Positions 24,601 to 33,098 of a stretch of 60,430 bases of DNA are shown here, piece after piece; position 1 is the stretch's first letter; each line of letters begins with the position of its first letter. The notes beneath the pieces were generated by a model. The model was not told the origin of the DNA, did not search any database, and saw nothing but the letters and a program-made list of their open reading frames with translations. Source of the stretch: Azonexus sp. GTDB taxonomy: Bacteria; Pseudomonadota; Gammaproteobacteria; Burkholderiales; Rhodocyclaceae. The position numbers and the translations under genes were made by a program. Where the stretch lies: the NCBI GenBank assembly GCA_017983755.1, contig JAGOAU010000017.1, forward strand, positions 1-60,430. The letters run 5' to 3'.

Positions 24601-25413
24601 ATGCTGACACACTTGCCTTTCGACCCCTTTCCGCGCCGGGCGCCGACGCCGGAGGAACCGTTGACCGTCAACCAGCGCCGCCTGCCGCCCGACGTGCGCG
24701 TGCCGCTGCACAGCCACGACTGGGCGCAGCTCGCCTTTCCGCTGCGTGGCGCGCTGCGCATCGCGGCGGCCGGCATGGCCTGGCTGGCGCCGGCTTTTCG
24801 CGCGGTGTGGATTCCGCCGCACATCGAGCACGAGGTCGCCGCACTCGGCGAGGTCGAACTGCGCACGGTCTATGTCGCCGCCGAGGCGGCACCACTGCCG
24901 CTTGACGCCTGTTCGGTGATCGAGGTGTCGGACCTGATGCGCACCTTGGTCGAGGCGATCAGCCGGGTCGAGACGGGCGACGAAGTGCGCCGTGACCTGA
25001 TGATCCGCCTGCTGCTCACCGAGATCGGCCGCGCCCCGCCACTCTCGCTGGGCCTGCCGCTGCCCTCCGACCGCCGGCTGCAGACGCTGTGCGGCGCACT
25101 GATCGACGATCCCGCTTCCTCGCTGTCGCTGGCCGAGTGGGCGGCTCGCGTCGGCGCCAGCGAGCGGACGCTGGCTCGGCTGTTCGCCGGCGAGCTAAAA
25201 ATGAGCTTTGGCGCCTGGCGCCAGCAATTGCGCCTGGCGCGGGCGCTCGACCTGATCGGCCGCGGCCGCCCGTGCGGCGCCGTCGCGGCGGAACTGGGCT
25301 ACGCCAGCCCGGCGGCCTTTTCGGCCATGTTCAAGCGCGCCTTCGGCATGCCGCCGGGGCGCTTCATGCAGGAACGCAGTTCGCTGCCCGCAGGCGAGCC
25401 ACTAAACGACTGA
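24601..25413 (+). CDS. AraC-family regulator, NimR-like
   Basis: A 270-residue regulator: an N-terminal cupin-like domain (about 20-110, LPPDVRVPLHSHDWAQLAFPLRGALRI) and a C-terminal double helix-turn-helix (about 170-260, SLSLAEWAARVGASERTLARLFAGELKMSFGAWR, AAELGYASPAAFSAMFKRAFGMPPGRF). The start ATG 24601 has no clear ribosome site. It is divergent from the MFS exporter gene and probably controls it. The tpm gene follows 14 bp later. Confidence 0.88.
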   Translation: MLTHLPFDPFPRRAPTPEEPLTVNQRRLPPDVRVPLHSHDWAQLAFPLRGALRIAAAGMAWLAPAFRAVWIPPHIEHEVAALGEVELRTVYVAAEAAPLPLDACSVIEVSDLMRTLVEAISRVETGDEVRRDLMIRLLLTEIGRAPPLSLGLPLPSDRRLQTLCGALIDDPASSLSLAEWAARVGASERTLARLFAGELKMSFGAWRQQLRLARALDLIGRGRPCGAVAAELGYASPAAFSAMFKRAFGMPPGRFMQERSSLPAGEPLND

Positions 25414-25427
25414 CCAGGGAGAAAACG

Positions 25428-26066
25428 ATGGAAGCTAGCTTTTGGCATGCGAAATGGGAAAAAAGCGAGATTGGTTTTCACCAGGATGACGTCAATCCAT
25501 TGCTGCTGGATCATTTCGGCGCACTGTCCCTGCCCGCCGGGAGCCGTGTTTTCGTGCCGCTGTGCGGCAAGACGCGCGATATCTGGTGGCTGCTGGAATC
25601 CGGCTATCGGGTGGTCGGCGTTGAGTTGAGCCGGATGGCCGTCGATCAGCTATTTGCAGAGATGGATCTGCAACCGGCCATTTCCCAGGCCGGTCCGCTG
25701 ACCCGCTTTGCCGTTGAAGATGTCGACATCTACTGCGGCGATATCTTCGAACTGACCGACAGCGAGCTGGGCCAGATCGACGCGATCTACGACCGGGCGG
25801 CACTGGTCGCGCTGCCCGATGCCATGCGCCAGCGCTACGCCGACCATCTCGCCGCCATCACCGGCCGCGCCCGGCAACTGCTGGTCGCCTACGAATACGA
25901 CCAGAGCCTGCAGGACGGCCCGCCGTTTGCCGTCGGCGCCGACGAAGTGCGCCGCCTCTACGGCCGGCACTACGAGCCGGCGCTGCTCGCCAGCACCGAA
26001 GTGGCCGGCGGCCTGCGCGGCAAATGCCCGGCCACCGAACACGTCTGGCTGCTGCGGCAGGCCTGA
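25428..26066 (+). CDS. tpm: Thiopurine S-methyltransferase
   Basis: A 212-residue TPMT family methyltransferase. WHAKWEKSEIGFHQDDVNPLL, RVFVPLCGKTRDIWWLLESGYRVVGVELS and IDAIYDRAALVALPDAMRQRY match bacterial Tpm, which methylates thiopurines and, in some bacteria, selenium or tellurium oxyanions. Start ATG 25428 has GGGAGAAAACG upstream. Length fits the family. Confidence 0.92.
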   Translation: MEASFWHAKWEKSEIGFHQDDVNPLLLDHFGALSLPAGSRVFVPLCGKTRDIWWLLESGYRVVGVELSRMAVDQLFAEMDLQPAISQAGPLTRFAVEDVDIYCGDIFELTDSELGQIDAIYDRAALVALPDAMRQRYADHLAAITGRARQLLVAYEYDQSLQDGPPFAVGADEVRRLYGRHYEPALLASTEVAGGLRGKCPATEHVWLLRQA

Positions 26067-26119
26067 GGCTGTCGGCGTGCGGTCGACGCCGCTACACTGC
26101 GCTTTTTGCTGACGGATGC

Positions 26120-26689
26120 ATGACGATGGAACGCTGCCCCTGGTGCGAAGGTTTCGACCTCTACCGCGAGTACCACGACACGGAATGGGGTCTGCCGCTG
26201 CGCGACGACCGCGCCCTGTTCGAACTGCTGATCCTCGAAGGCGCCCAGGCCGGCCTCTCATGGGCCACCGTGCTCAAGAAGCGGGCGCACTACCGGCAGG
26301 TATTCGACGGCTTCGACCCGGACAGGATCGCCCGCTACGACGACTGCAAAGTCGCTGCCCTGCTGGCCGACCCCGGCATCATCCGCAATCGCGCCAAGAT
26401 CGCCGCCACAATCCAGAATGCCAAGGCCTATCTGGCGCTGACCGCCGGCGGGCAATCGTTCAGCGATTTCCTGTGGTCCTTCGTCGGCGGCGCTCCGCTG
26501 CAAAACGCCCGGTCATCGCTGGCCGAAGTCCCCGCCAAAACCGCGCAATCGGATGCAATGAGCAAAGCACTGACCCGCGCCGGCTTCAAGTTCGTCGGCT
26601 CGACGATTTGCTATGCGTTCATGCAGGCGGCCGGGATGGTCAACGACCATCTGGTCAGTTGCCCACGATACGAGGAAGTGCAGGGTTGA
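26120..26689 (+). CDS. tag: DNA-3-methyladenine glycosylase I
   Basis: A 189-residue constitutive 3-methyladenine glycosylase that removes alkylated adenine for base-excision repair. RCPWCEGFDLYREYHDTEWGLPLRDD, LFELLILEGAQAGLSWATVLKKR and TICYAFMQAAGMVNDHL are signatures. The zinc-binding Cys residues are near the N terminus (CPWC) and the C terminus (SCPRY), with a His in the C-terminal NDHL. Start ATG 26120 (alternative 26126). It stands 53 bp after tpm. Confidence 0.93.
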   Translation: MTMERCPWCEGFDLYREYHDTEWGLPLRDDRALFELLILEGAQAGLSWATVLKKRAHYRQVFDGFDPDRIARYDDCKVAALLADPGIIRNRAKIAATIQNAKAYLALTAGGQSFSDFLWSFVGGAPLQNARSSLAEVPAKTAQSDAMSKALTRAGFKFVGSTICYAFMQAAGMVNDHLVSCPRYEEVQG

Positions 26690-26744
26690 ATTCGTCGGCT
26701 ATTTAACCGACATTCGCATAGAATGCCAATGTTCTTATATATGA

Positions 26745-27350
26745 GTGTTCGCCTTGAAAACAAACTACGTTTTGATTGACTACGAAAACGTGCAGCCGGA
26801 GGCTATGGCTGTGCTGAATCAAGATCACTTTAAGGTTTTGGTGTTTGTTGGAGCCAATCAGGCGAAAGTAACGTTTGCAGTTGCTTCTGCGTTGCAGCAA
26901 ATGGGAGATCGGGCCGAATACATCAAGATCACCGGGAATGGCTCAAATGCGTTGGATTTCCACATTGCTTTCTATATCGGTGTCCTGGCTGGGATTGAGC
27001 CTGGGGCCTATTTCCATATCGTGTCGAAAGACACTGGTTTTGACCCGCTTATTCAGCATCTGAAGGCCAAGAAGATACTAGCTTGCAGATCCAAGGATGT
27101 GACTGACATTCCGATTGTTAAGGCTGCTTGTACCAAGTCACCAGCTGAACGTTTGGAAGTGGTGATTGCTGATTTGCAGCGGCGGGGTGCTTCAAAGCCA
27201 AGAACACTAAAAACCTTGGGTAGCACGATTAACGGAATTTTCCAGAAGTCTCTTGCAGAGCAAGAAATTGAGGCGCTGTTGGCCGCATTACAGAAGCACG
27301 GAATCCTAACTGTTACAGAGAACCGGGTGAGCTATTCGCTTCCTGCCTGA
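26745..27350 (+). CDS. PIN/NYN-like predicted nuclease, AT-rich
   Basis: A 201-residue protein. Residues 1-125 form a NYN/PIN-like fold: YVLIDYENVQP (first Asp), NALDFHIAFYIGVLAG (second Asp), HIVSKDTGFDPLIQHLKAK (third and fourth Asp), with RSKDVTDIP closing the domain. Residues 130-201 look like a helical winged-helix tail. The predicted activity is metal-dependent RNA cleavage. The gene is far more AT-rich than its neighbours (AAA, GAA, GAT, TTT codons common), a sign of acquisition. Start GTG 26745 is tentative; TTG 26754 is possible. Flanking genes tag and msrB are standard core genes. Confidence 0.78.
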   Translation: MFALKTNYVLIDYENVQPEAMAVLNQDHFKVLVFVGANQAKVTFAVASALQQMGDRAEYIKITGNGSNALDFHIAFYIGVLAGIEPGAYFHIVSKDTGFDPLIQHLKAKKILACRSKDVTDIPIVKAACTKSPAERLEVVIADLQRRGASKPRTLKTLGSTINGIFQKSLAEQEIEALLAALQKHGILTVTENRVSYSLPA

Positions 27351-27410
27351 GGGTCAATCAGTCTATCTCTCTGAAACATCTACACCGAGGTAAATTGGTG
27401 GAGAGGGCAT

Positions 27411-27431
27411 CTGCCGAGAGTTTCTCGGTAG
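27411..27431. other. Stem-loop downstream of the PIN/NYN gene
   Basis: CTGCCGAGA-GTT-TCTCGGTAG with one mismatch, lying between the PIN/NYN gene and the convergent msrB gene. No T tract follows, so it is at most a weak terminator. Confidence 0.35.
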
Positions 27432-27478
27432 TTCCAAACGAAGGCAGGCGGGTCGTCAGACACCCAACGCCCTCCCTG

Positions 27479-27877
27479 TCACTCCTCATCCTTCTCCAGA
27501 TTCAGCGAAGCAGAATTAATGCAGTAGCGCAGGCCGGTCGGCGCCGGGCCGTCGGGGAAGACGTGGCCGAGGTGGGCGCCGCAGTCGTGGCAGGTGACTT
27601 CGGTGCGTAGCATGCCGAAACTGCGGTCGACGTGTTCGTCGATCAGTTTTTCATCATTCGGCGTGTGAAAGCTCGGCCAGCCGCAGCCCGAATCGAACTT
27701 GGTCTCGGAGCGGAAGAGCGGGGCGCCGCAGCAGATGCAGCGGTAGGTGCCGTCGCTGTGGGTATCCCAATATTTGCCGGTGAAGGCGGGCTCGGTGCCT
27801 TTTTCGCGGGTGACGCGGTATTCGGTCGGGGTCAGCTGGGCACGCCACTCGGCGTCGGTTTTCTCGATTTTCGGCAT
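27479..27877 (-). CDS. msrB: Peptide-methionine (R)-S-oxide reductase
   Basis: A 132-residue MsrB with two zinc-binding CxxC pairs (CICC and CHDC), the GCGWPSFH signature and the catalytic Cys in RYCINSASL. It reduces methionine-R-sulfoxide in proteins using thioredoxin. Length is typical of the free-standing enzyme. Convergent with the PIN/NYN gene and divergent from the SEC-C gene. Confidence 0.96.
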   Translation of the reverse strand: MPKIEKTDAEWRAQLTPTEYRVTREKGTEPAFTGKYWDTHSDGTYRCICCGAPLFRSETKFDSGCGWPSFHTPNDEKLIDEHVDRSFGMLRTEVTCHDCGAHLGHVFPDGPAPTGLRYCINSASLNLEKDEE

Positions 27878-27955
27878 GGCAGTTCTCGTCAGGTTCAGCC
27901 GGCTAAGACCGGCGGTTTCGGCTATGATTCAAGGAGATTTTTCAGGATACCGCGA

Positions 27956-28651
27956 ATGAACCCCAATCCTCTCAGCGACAGCGATCTCGACCGTCTCGAA
28001 CAGCTTCTCGAAGCCGATGTCTTTCAGGAAGATGCGATGCGTCTTGACGAAATCCAGGCCATGCTCTGCGCCATCGTCAGCGGGCCGGTGCCGGTCACGC
28101 CGGCCGTCTGGCTGCCGGAAGCGCTGGGCAAGGGGCTGGAAAATGCGGGCGACCCGCAGGTCGTCGAAACGATCGAACTGCTAATGCGCCTGAACAACGA
28201 TCTCGCCGCCGCCCTGCTCGAAGACGAAACGATTTCCCCGATCCTCTATCCGCTCGATGAAAGCGGCGACGAATACGATTACCTGGCTTGGGCCGACACC
28301 TATATCTTTGGCGCCGGGCTGGCCGGCGACTGGTTCGAACTGGCCGGCAAGCATGCCGACGACCTTTCCGAACTGCTCGAACCGATGTTCCTGCTCAACG
28401 GCATGCTCAAGGAAGACGTCGAGAAAAGTGGCGAACGCTGGTTCTCGCCCGCCGAAGAGGCCCGCCTTGTCGCCGACATCCAGGAAAACCTGCCGCTCAT
28501 CGTGCAGACGCTCTACAACTTCTGGCGCAACAAGCGCACCGGCGGCACTGTCCGCAACGCGGAATCCAAATCGGGGCGCAATGACCCGTGCCCATGCGGC
28601 AGCGGCCGCAAGTTCAAGCAGTGTTGCGGGCGACCGGACAAGCTGAACTGA
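27956..28651 (+). CDS. UPF0149 (YecA/YgfB-like) protein with C-terminal SEC-C zinc motif
   Basis: A 231-residue protein. Residues about 5-190 are a helical UPF0149 domain (LSDSDLDRLEQLLEAD, LDEIQAMLCAIVSGP, YDYLAWADTYIFGAGLAGDWF). The last ~20 residues hold the SEC-C motif CPCGSGRKFKQCC, which binds zinc and in SecA contacts SecB or the ribosome. Proteins with this arrangement (YecA) bind ribosomes in E. coli. AAGGAG lies 18 bp upstream of ATG 27956, somewhat distant. Confidence 0.88.
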   Translation: MNPNPLSDSDLDRLEQLLEADVFQEDAMRLDEIQAMLCAIVSGPVPVTPAVWLPEALGKGLENAGDPQVVETIELLMRLNNDLAAALLEDETISPILYPLDESGDEYDYLAWADTYIFGAGLAGDWFELAGKHADDLSELLEPMFLLNGMLKEDVEKSGERWFSPAEEARLVADIQENLPLIVQTLYNFWRNKRTGGTVRNAESKSGRNDPCPCGSGRKFKQCCGRPDKLN

Positions 28652-28685
28652 TCGGTGGCCGGCCCGAACTGGCCGGGTTGGTCGG

Positions 28686-28961
28686 TCAGCGCTTGCCCGG
28701 GATGGCTGACGGCAACTGGGCTGTCGACTGGCCGGGACGCAGTTCGAGATCGCGCACGGTATCGATGGCGGTGTCGGCTAGGGCAGGGCCGCCGAACAGC
28801 GCGCCCAGGCTGCCGGCGATCAGCAGGGAGCGCATGTGCGGCCCGGTGAACCAGCGCTGGCTGCCGGCGTGGCTGCGTGGCGGGTTGAGGTTGAAATGAA
28901 TGCGTGAGGTTTCAAGAAAGGTGGCGACGGTTCGTTGCCGCGCTCGCAGGTGAATTGGCAT
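28686..28961 (-). CDS. Small hypothetical protein with an internal hydrophobic segment
   Basis: A 91-residue protein. AAGGGAA precedes ATG 28961. The first 42 residues are polar and basic; residues 43-60 (MRSLLIAGSLGALFGGPALAD) look like a signal peptide, so translation could instead begin at 28835 and give a 49-residue secreted peptide. No family is recognised. The gene is leftward and convergent with the SEC-C gene. Confidence 0.4.
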   Translation of the reverse strand: MPIHLRARQRTVATFLETSRIHFNLNPPRSHAGSQRWFTGPHMRSLLIAGSLGALFGGPALADTAIDTVRDLELRPGQSTAQLPSAIPGKR

Positions 28962-29102
28962 GATGGGGTTCCCTTCATTTAGTTATTGGCTACGAATGTC
29001 ATGGTTGCGCATTTTCGGCGCCTTGCCTTTCGCCTTTGTGCAACGGAATGTATCGTTTTGTTTCCGAGGCGCCGGTGATCGCCGGTTCGAGGAATTGCGC
29101 CG

Positions 29103-29600
29103 ATGAAGCTTTATCTCGCCGGCCCCGACGTCTTTCGTCCCGATGCGCTGGCCTGGGCGGAACAGGCGCGCGCCCTGTGCGCGGCGCGCGGGCATGTCGC
29201 GCTGATTCCGCTGGATTGCGTCGAAACCAGCGCGCCGGGCATCTACCGGGCGAATATCGAACTGATACGCGCGGCCGACGCGGTGCTGGCCAATCTCGAG
29301 CCATTCCGTGGCTGCGAGCCGGATTCAGGCACCTGCGTCGAGGTCGGCTTCGCGCTGGCGCTGGGCAAGCCGGTGATCGGCTATCTGCGGAACAGCGAAA
29401 CCGTCGTCGAGCGCGTCGTCCGCATCGAGGGCAGGGCGCTGGAAAATCGGGCAAAAATACCGGTCGACCGCAGCGGACTGCATGTCGAGGATTTCGGACT
29501 GCCGCTCAACCTGATGCTGGCGGTGCCGGTCAGCATTGTCGTCGGGGGGCTGCCGGAGGCCTTGCTTGCCCTGGTCGGACAGGATTTCAGGCAGAAGTGA
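29103..29600 (+). CDS. Nucleoside 2-deoxyribosyltransferase
   Basis: A 165-residue protein of the nucleoside 2-deoxyribosyltransferase family, which swaps bases on deoxynucleosides or hydrolyses modified nucleotides. MKLYLAGPDVFRPDA, the catalytic-site Glu/Asp region ADAVLANLEPFRGCEPDSGTCVEVGFALALGKPVIGY and the C-terminal NLMLAV match. GAGGAATTGCG precedes the ATG. Ligand unknown. Confidence 0.88.
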   Translation: MKLYLAGPDVFRPDALAWAEQARALCAARGHVALIPLDCVETSAPGIYRANIELIRAADAVLANLEPFRGCEPDSGTCVEVGFALALGKPVIGYLRNSETVVERVVRIEGRALENRAKIPVDRSGLHVEDFGLPLNLMLAVPVSIVVGGLPEALLALVGQDFRQK

Positions 29601-29682
29601 AATTTTTTTGCCAACGTGACAACCAAAATGATTCAGGTGCGTTAGAACAAATATTGAAATTCATTTTCCTGGGGTCGTAGAA

Positions 29683-30309
29683 GTGCGTTGGTTGGTTATC
29701 GCGGCAGTTGCTGCATTCTGTTCATCGGCTGTTACCGCCATGCCGTCAGGTGTTGCGGAGGTTCCGGTCGCCGATGTCGCGGCTCCGCCCGTCGTTGCCG
29801 ACCCGGCGGTCGTCGTGACGCCGATCCCGGCACCGGCCCGGGTGACCGAACTGCTGAAGGAGGTCAATTCGACTTCAGCGACGCGCCCGGCCAAGAAGCT
29901 GAAGGTCGCCAAGAAACCGGTACCTTCCAAGCTGATGCTGTCGCGTACGGAGCGCCATCAGGTCGCGCTCATGACTTCCGCCAAGCCGAAGGCCGGCGTG
30001 CCGGTCCTGGTCGACTTCTCCGATGACGAGGATGTCGTTCCCGGCCCTGATGATCTCGATCTCCACCGCTCGTTCAGCCGCCCCAAGGTGGCCAAGATTG
30101 CCGATCAGGACGACGAGGACGATGCTCCCGGCCTTTCGGATACGGTAAAGGTCAGGTTGCTTCTGGCCCGCATGAAGGCGGTCGAAGCCCACCAGGCGAC
30201 CTGGGGGGATCAGGCGCGCGACGACGAGGGCATCAGCGATGCGGTGAAGCTTCGCCTGTACATGGCGCGCATGAAGGCGGTTCAGGCGCACCAGAAGAAG
30301 TTCACCTGA
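29683..30309 (+). CDS. Secreted protein of unknown function with a C-terminal 21-residue tandem repeat
   Basis: A 208-residue protein with a signal peptide (about 1-19, AAVAAFCSSAVTAM), a Pro/Val-rich stretch (20-52), a Lys-rich stretch (68-85), acidic clusters (DFSDDEDVVPGPDD, DQDDEDDA) and two similar C-terminal segments, LSDTVKVRLLLARMKAVEAH and ISDAVKLRLYMARMKAVQAH. Start GTG 29683. Not recognised. The repeats look like amphipathic helices and could bind a partner or membrane. Confidence 0.6.
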   Translation: MRWLVIAAVAAFCSSAVTAMPSGVAEVPVADVAAPPVVADPAVVVTPIPAPARVTELLKEVNSTSATRPAKKLKVAKKPVPSKLMLSRTERHQVALMTSAKPKAGVPVLVDFSDDEDVVPGPDDLDLHRSFSRPKVAKIADQDDEDDAPGLSDTVKVRLLLARMKAVEAHQATWGDQARDDEGISDAVKLRLYMARMKAVQAHQKKFT

Positions 30310-30339
30310 TCCGGCGTCTCCCTCCAGCCTGCTGACTGA

Positions 30340-30702
30340 TCAGAGCAGTTCCGTATCGTCGTGCGCATAGGCCGGCGCACAGCAGCACAGGATGTGCAGC
30401 GCGCCGCTGCCGGTATTCTCGACGCGGTGGGGCGTTCCCGGCGCAATCGCGATGCTGTCGCCGACGGCGATGGCAAAAGTCTCTGCGCCCAGCGTCATCG
30501 ACCCGCTGCCGCGGGTGACGTGGTAAATCTCCTCGCTTGTCCGGTGTCGATGCAACAGGGTTGCGGCGCCCGGCGGGATGACGGCTTCGGCCAGGCTCTG
30601 GTTGCGCACGCCGTGCCGGTCCGGGTGCAACAGTTCGCGGATTTCCGAGCCGTCCCGGGTGATGTAGGGCGCAACCGCGTCCAGCGCAGTTTTTACGCTC
30701 AC
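30340..30702 (-). CDS. Cupin-domain protein
   Basis: A 120-residue single cupin. Metal-binding residues are in LLHRHRTSEEIYHVTRGSG (two His and a Glu) and GTPHRVENTG (His). It may be an enzyme or a sensor; substrate unknown. GTG 30702 overlaps the creA stop (GTGA); a GTG at 30714 is also possible but lies inside creA. A Cys trio (LCCC) is present near residue 108. Confidence 0.82.
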   Translation of the reverse strand: MSVKTALDAVAPYITRDGSEIRELLHPDRHGVRNQSLAEAVIPPGAATLLHRHRTSEEIYHVTRGSGSMTLGAETFAIAVGDSIAIAPGTPHRVENTGSGALHILCCCAPAYAHDDTELL

Positions 30703-31178
30703 TGGCCGCCCCACGGCTGGATCGGCACCGTCGAAATGGCGTTGGCCGGCGCCCCCTCGATGACCCTGCGGCTGATCGCCAGATAAACCAGCACCTTGCG
30801 CTTCTTGTCGAGGAAGCGATGGATGTTCGTTTCCTTGAACATCAGCGAGGTGTTTTCGCTGAACACGACCTCGTTTTCCGAAATTTTTTCCGGCAGCGTG
30901 ATCGGGCCGACCTGGCGGCAGGCCAGCGAGAACTGCGACGGGTCTTCGGCCAGCCCGAAACTGCCCTTGACGCCGCCGGTGCGCGCCTGGCTGACGTGGC
31001 AGGTGACGCCGGGAATCTTCGGGTCGTCGTAGGCGTAGACGCAGACGCGGTGGTTGGCGCCGATCAGTTTCCAGGTGGTGGTGGCGCAGCCGATTTCCTC
31101 GGCGGCGACGGCGAGGCTGGCCGACAGCGCGAGGGCGGCGAGCGAGAGGTGGAACGACGGGCGGAGCGCGTGCTTCAT
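30699..31178 (-). CDS. creA: CreA family protein
   Basis: A 159-residue secreted protein with a signal peptide (about 1-25, ALALSASLAVAAEE). Family features are EIGCATTTWKLIG, VCVYAYDDPKIPGVTCHVSQARTGGVKGS, LAEDPSQFSLACRQVGPI and KVLVYLAISRRVIEG. CreA is a periplasmic protein of unknown function named for its place near creBCD in E. coli; creBCD are absent here. It is coupled to the cupin gene downstream and starts 1 bp after the exonuclease-fusion stop. Confidence 0.9.
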   Translation of the reverse strand: MKHALRPSFHLSLAALALSASLAVAAEEIGCATTTWKLIGANHRVCVYAYDDPKIPGVTCHVSQARTGGVKGSFGLAEDPSQFSLACRQVGPITLPEKISENEVVFSENTSLMFKETNIHRFLDKKRKVLVYLAISRRVIEGAPANAISTVPIQPWGGQ

Positions 31179-31179
31179 T

Positions 31180-32568
31180 TCAATCCCCTGCGGGTGTGGA
31201 ACGGCTCGATGATAGCGGAATCATCCTGCCGACGTATTTGGCGAGAATCTTGTAGGTGTCGCGGTCGAAGCGGGCGCGGCCGGCTGCGAGCAGGGCGGCG
31301 ATTTCCTCGTCGCTTTTCGCCGTTCCGAGATAACGCCAGGCGTCGATCAGGTGCGCTTCGTCGCCTTCGCGAATCAGCGCCGGGCCGTTGAGCGGCCACG
31401 AAACGAGCTTGATCCGGGCGAGGGCGCCGACCAGGCGCAGCGTGTGCCTTGCATAGGCCTCCTTGCCGATGCAGGCGCCCTTGCAACGCCTGATCTGGAA
31501 GCCGAAGCAGGGTTTGCCGGGGGTAGTGTTCTCCAGACCGAGCAGCGCATCGCACAGATTGTGCTCGGCGGCCAGGGCGCGCAGGACTTCGCTGGCCTCG
31601 CGGCTGCTTTTGAACAGTCCGTAGCAGGAGGTGCGAATGCCGAAATCGAGGTCGTGCGCCGAAACAAGTTGTGGGCGCAGCCAGCCTTCGCCCTCGTCGA
31701 CCAGGGTCCAGGTGCACAGCTCGTCGTTCTTGCGCAGCTGCCGGTTGTGCGTTGGCAACAGCTGCTTGACCAGCGCCGCTTCCTTGAGCAGGGCGCCGAT
31801 TTCGCCGGCCGTCTCGATCCAGTCGATGCGCCGCAACTGCTGGGCCAGCGCCATCTCCTTGGCCGAGCTGTGGTCGGCTGCGAAGTGGGAAAGGATGCGC
31901 TTCCTGATGTCCTTGGCCTTGCCGACATAGAGCGGCAGGTCGTTGTCGCCGTAGAAAAGGTACACGCCGGGGCCGTCCGGCAGGTCGTCGACGATGCCGG
32001 CATCGAGATGCGGCGGCAGGCTGGGGCGGGCGGCGAGTTTCCGCAATGCTGCCTCGATTTCCTCACTGCTGCGGTCGACGTGTATTTTTTGCCAGAATTG
32101 GTGGATCAGTTGCGCGTCGGCCAGCGCCCGGTGGCGGGCGTCGGCGCGCAGGCCGTGGCGTTCGATCAGGCTGTCCAGGTTGTGGCGGTGGAATTGCGGG
32201 TAGAGCGTGCGCGACAGCTTTACGGTGCACAGAACCGGCGCGCGGAAATCGACGCCCAGGCGCTTGAATTCGTTCTTCAGAAAGCCGTAGTCGAAACGCG
32301 CGTTGTGGGCGATGAACAGCCGGCCGGCGAGTCGACGCAGGGTTTCCTCGGCCACCGCCGCGAACGGCGGCGCGTCGGCGACCATGGCGTTGCTGATGCC
32401 CGTCAGCTGTTCGATGAAAGGTGGGATGCGCGTGCCGGGATTGACCAGTTGCTGCCACTCGCGCACCGAGCCGTCTTCATCGACTTCGACGATGCCGATT
32501 TCGGTGACGCGGTCGGCGGTGGCGGTGGCGCCGGTGGTTTCGAGGTCGACGAAGGCAAGGGGACGCAT
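31180..32568 (-). CDS. DnaQ-like exonuclease fused to a GIY-YIG (UvrC/Cho-like) nuclease domain
   Basis: A 462-residue fusion. Residues 1-165 are a DEDDh 3'-5' exonuclease (FVDLETTGAT, LFIAHNARFDYGFLKNEF, HRALADAQLIHQ). Residues about 195-280 are a GIY-YIG domain (GPGVYLFYGDNDLPLYVGKAKDIRKRILSHF) and the rest resembles the UvrC N-terminal/Cho region, with Cys residues CFGFQIRRCKGAC. Such DnaQ-Cho fusions are known in proteobacteria and may act in repair incision, but their role is not settled. Start ATG 32568 is chosen where the exonuclease domain begins. Confidence 0.88.
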   Translation of the reverse strand: MRPLAFVDLETTGATATADRVTEIGIVEVDEDGSVREWQQLVNPGTRIPPFIEQLTGISNAMVADAPPFAAVAEETLRRLAGRLFIAHNARFDYGFLKNEFKRLGVDFRAPVLCTVKLSRTLYPQFHRHNLDSLIERHGLRADARHRALADAQLIHQFWQKIHVDRSSEEIEAALRKLAARPSLPPHLDAGIVDDLPDGPGVYLFYGDNDLPLYVGKAKDIRKRILSHFAADHSSAKEMALAQQLRRIDWIETAGEIGALLKEAALVKQLLPTHNRQLRKNDELCTWTLVDEGEGWLRPQLVSAHDLDFGIRTSCYGLFKSSREASEVLRALAAEHNLCDALLGLENTTPGKPCFGFQIRRCKGACIGKEAYARHTLRLVGALARIKLVSWPLNGPALIREGDEAHLIDAWRYLGTAKSDEEIAALLAAGRARFDRDTYKILAKYVGRMIPLSSSRSTPAGD

Positions 32569-32759
32569 GGGGTAGACGGGGCTGACTCGGGGCGGCCCGA
32601 TGATAGCGGATTTCCTTGTGCGGGATGGCTGTCGCAAAGCCGACAAGTCATGGCGCCGGATGGCAGGCAACGGGCCGGCACGCCCTGGTTTTCCGGGAAT
32701 CTGCCGCTTGGCATTGCTTTTGCCTTGGTCCCGGTATCACTGTTTCCTGTCTTGTTGCC

Positions 32760-33098
32760 ATGACCCCTGCCGAGAAAACCGCCTTTCGCTGCCTGCCGGC
32801 AAGCGATGCGGCTGCCCTGATCCGCAATGAACCGAATGCCGCCGTGTTCGACGTCCGCGATCTGGCCAGCTATCAGCGGGCGCATGTCGACGGCGCCGCG
32901 CATCTGTCCGAGGATCGCCTGTTGGCCTGGATGCGCCGCCTGCCGAAGGAAGCGCCGGTGGTCATCTACTGCTACCACGGCAACGCGAGCAAGACTTTCG
33001 CACAGATGTTCATCGATTTCCGCTATTCGCGGGTGTTCAGCGTCGATGGCGGCTACGAACCGCTGGCCGCCGCGCTGGCCGGCACGGTCAGTGTATGA
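32760..33098 (+). CDS. Rhodanese-domain protein (GlpE-like)
   Basis: A 112-residue single rhodanese. The active-site loop is CYHGNAS (IYCYHGNASKTFA), like the CYHGxSS loop of GlpE thiosulfate sulfurtransferases, with AVFDVRDLASYQRAHVDGAAHL upstream. It is the first of three genes joined by ATGA overlaps (33095 and 33460). Substrate unknown. In nif clusters a rhodanese and a GST-like gene also occur together, but no nif gene is in the window. Confidence 0.88.
   Translation: MTPAEKTAFRCLPASDAAALIRNEPNAAVFDVRDLASYQRAHVDGAAHLSEDRLLAWMRRLPKEAPVVIYCYHGNASKTFAQMFIDFRYSRVFSVDGGYEPLAAALAGTVSV

Noticed and set aside
29458-29475. GGTCGACCGCAGCGG inside the nucleoside deoxyribosyltransferase gene
   Set aside because: It matches the core of the dispersed element but is in the middle of a coding region, lacks the TTTTTGCC box and fits ordinary codons.
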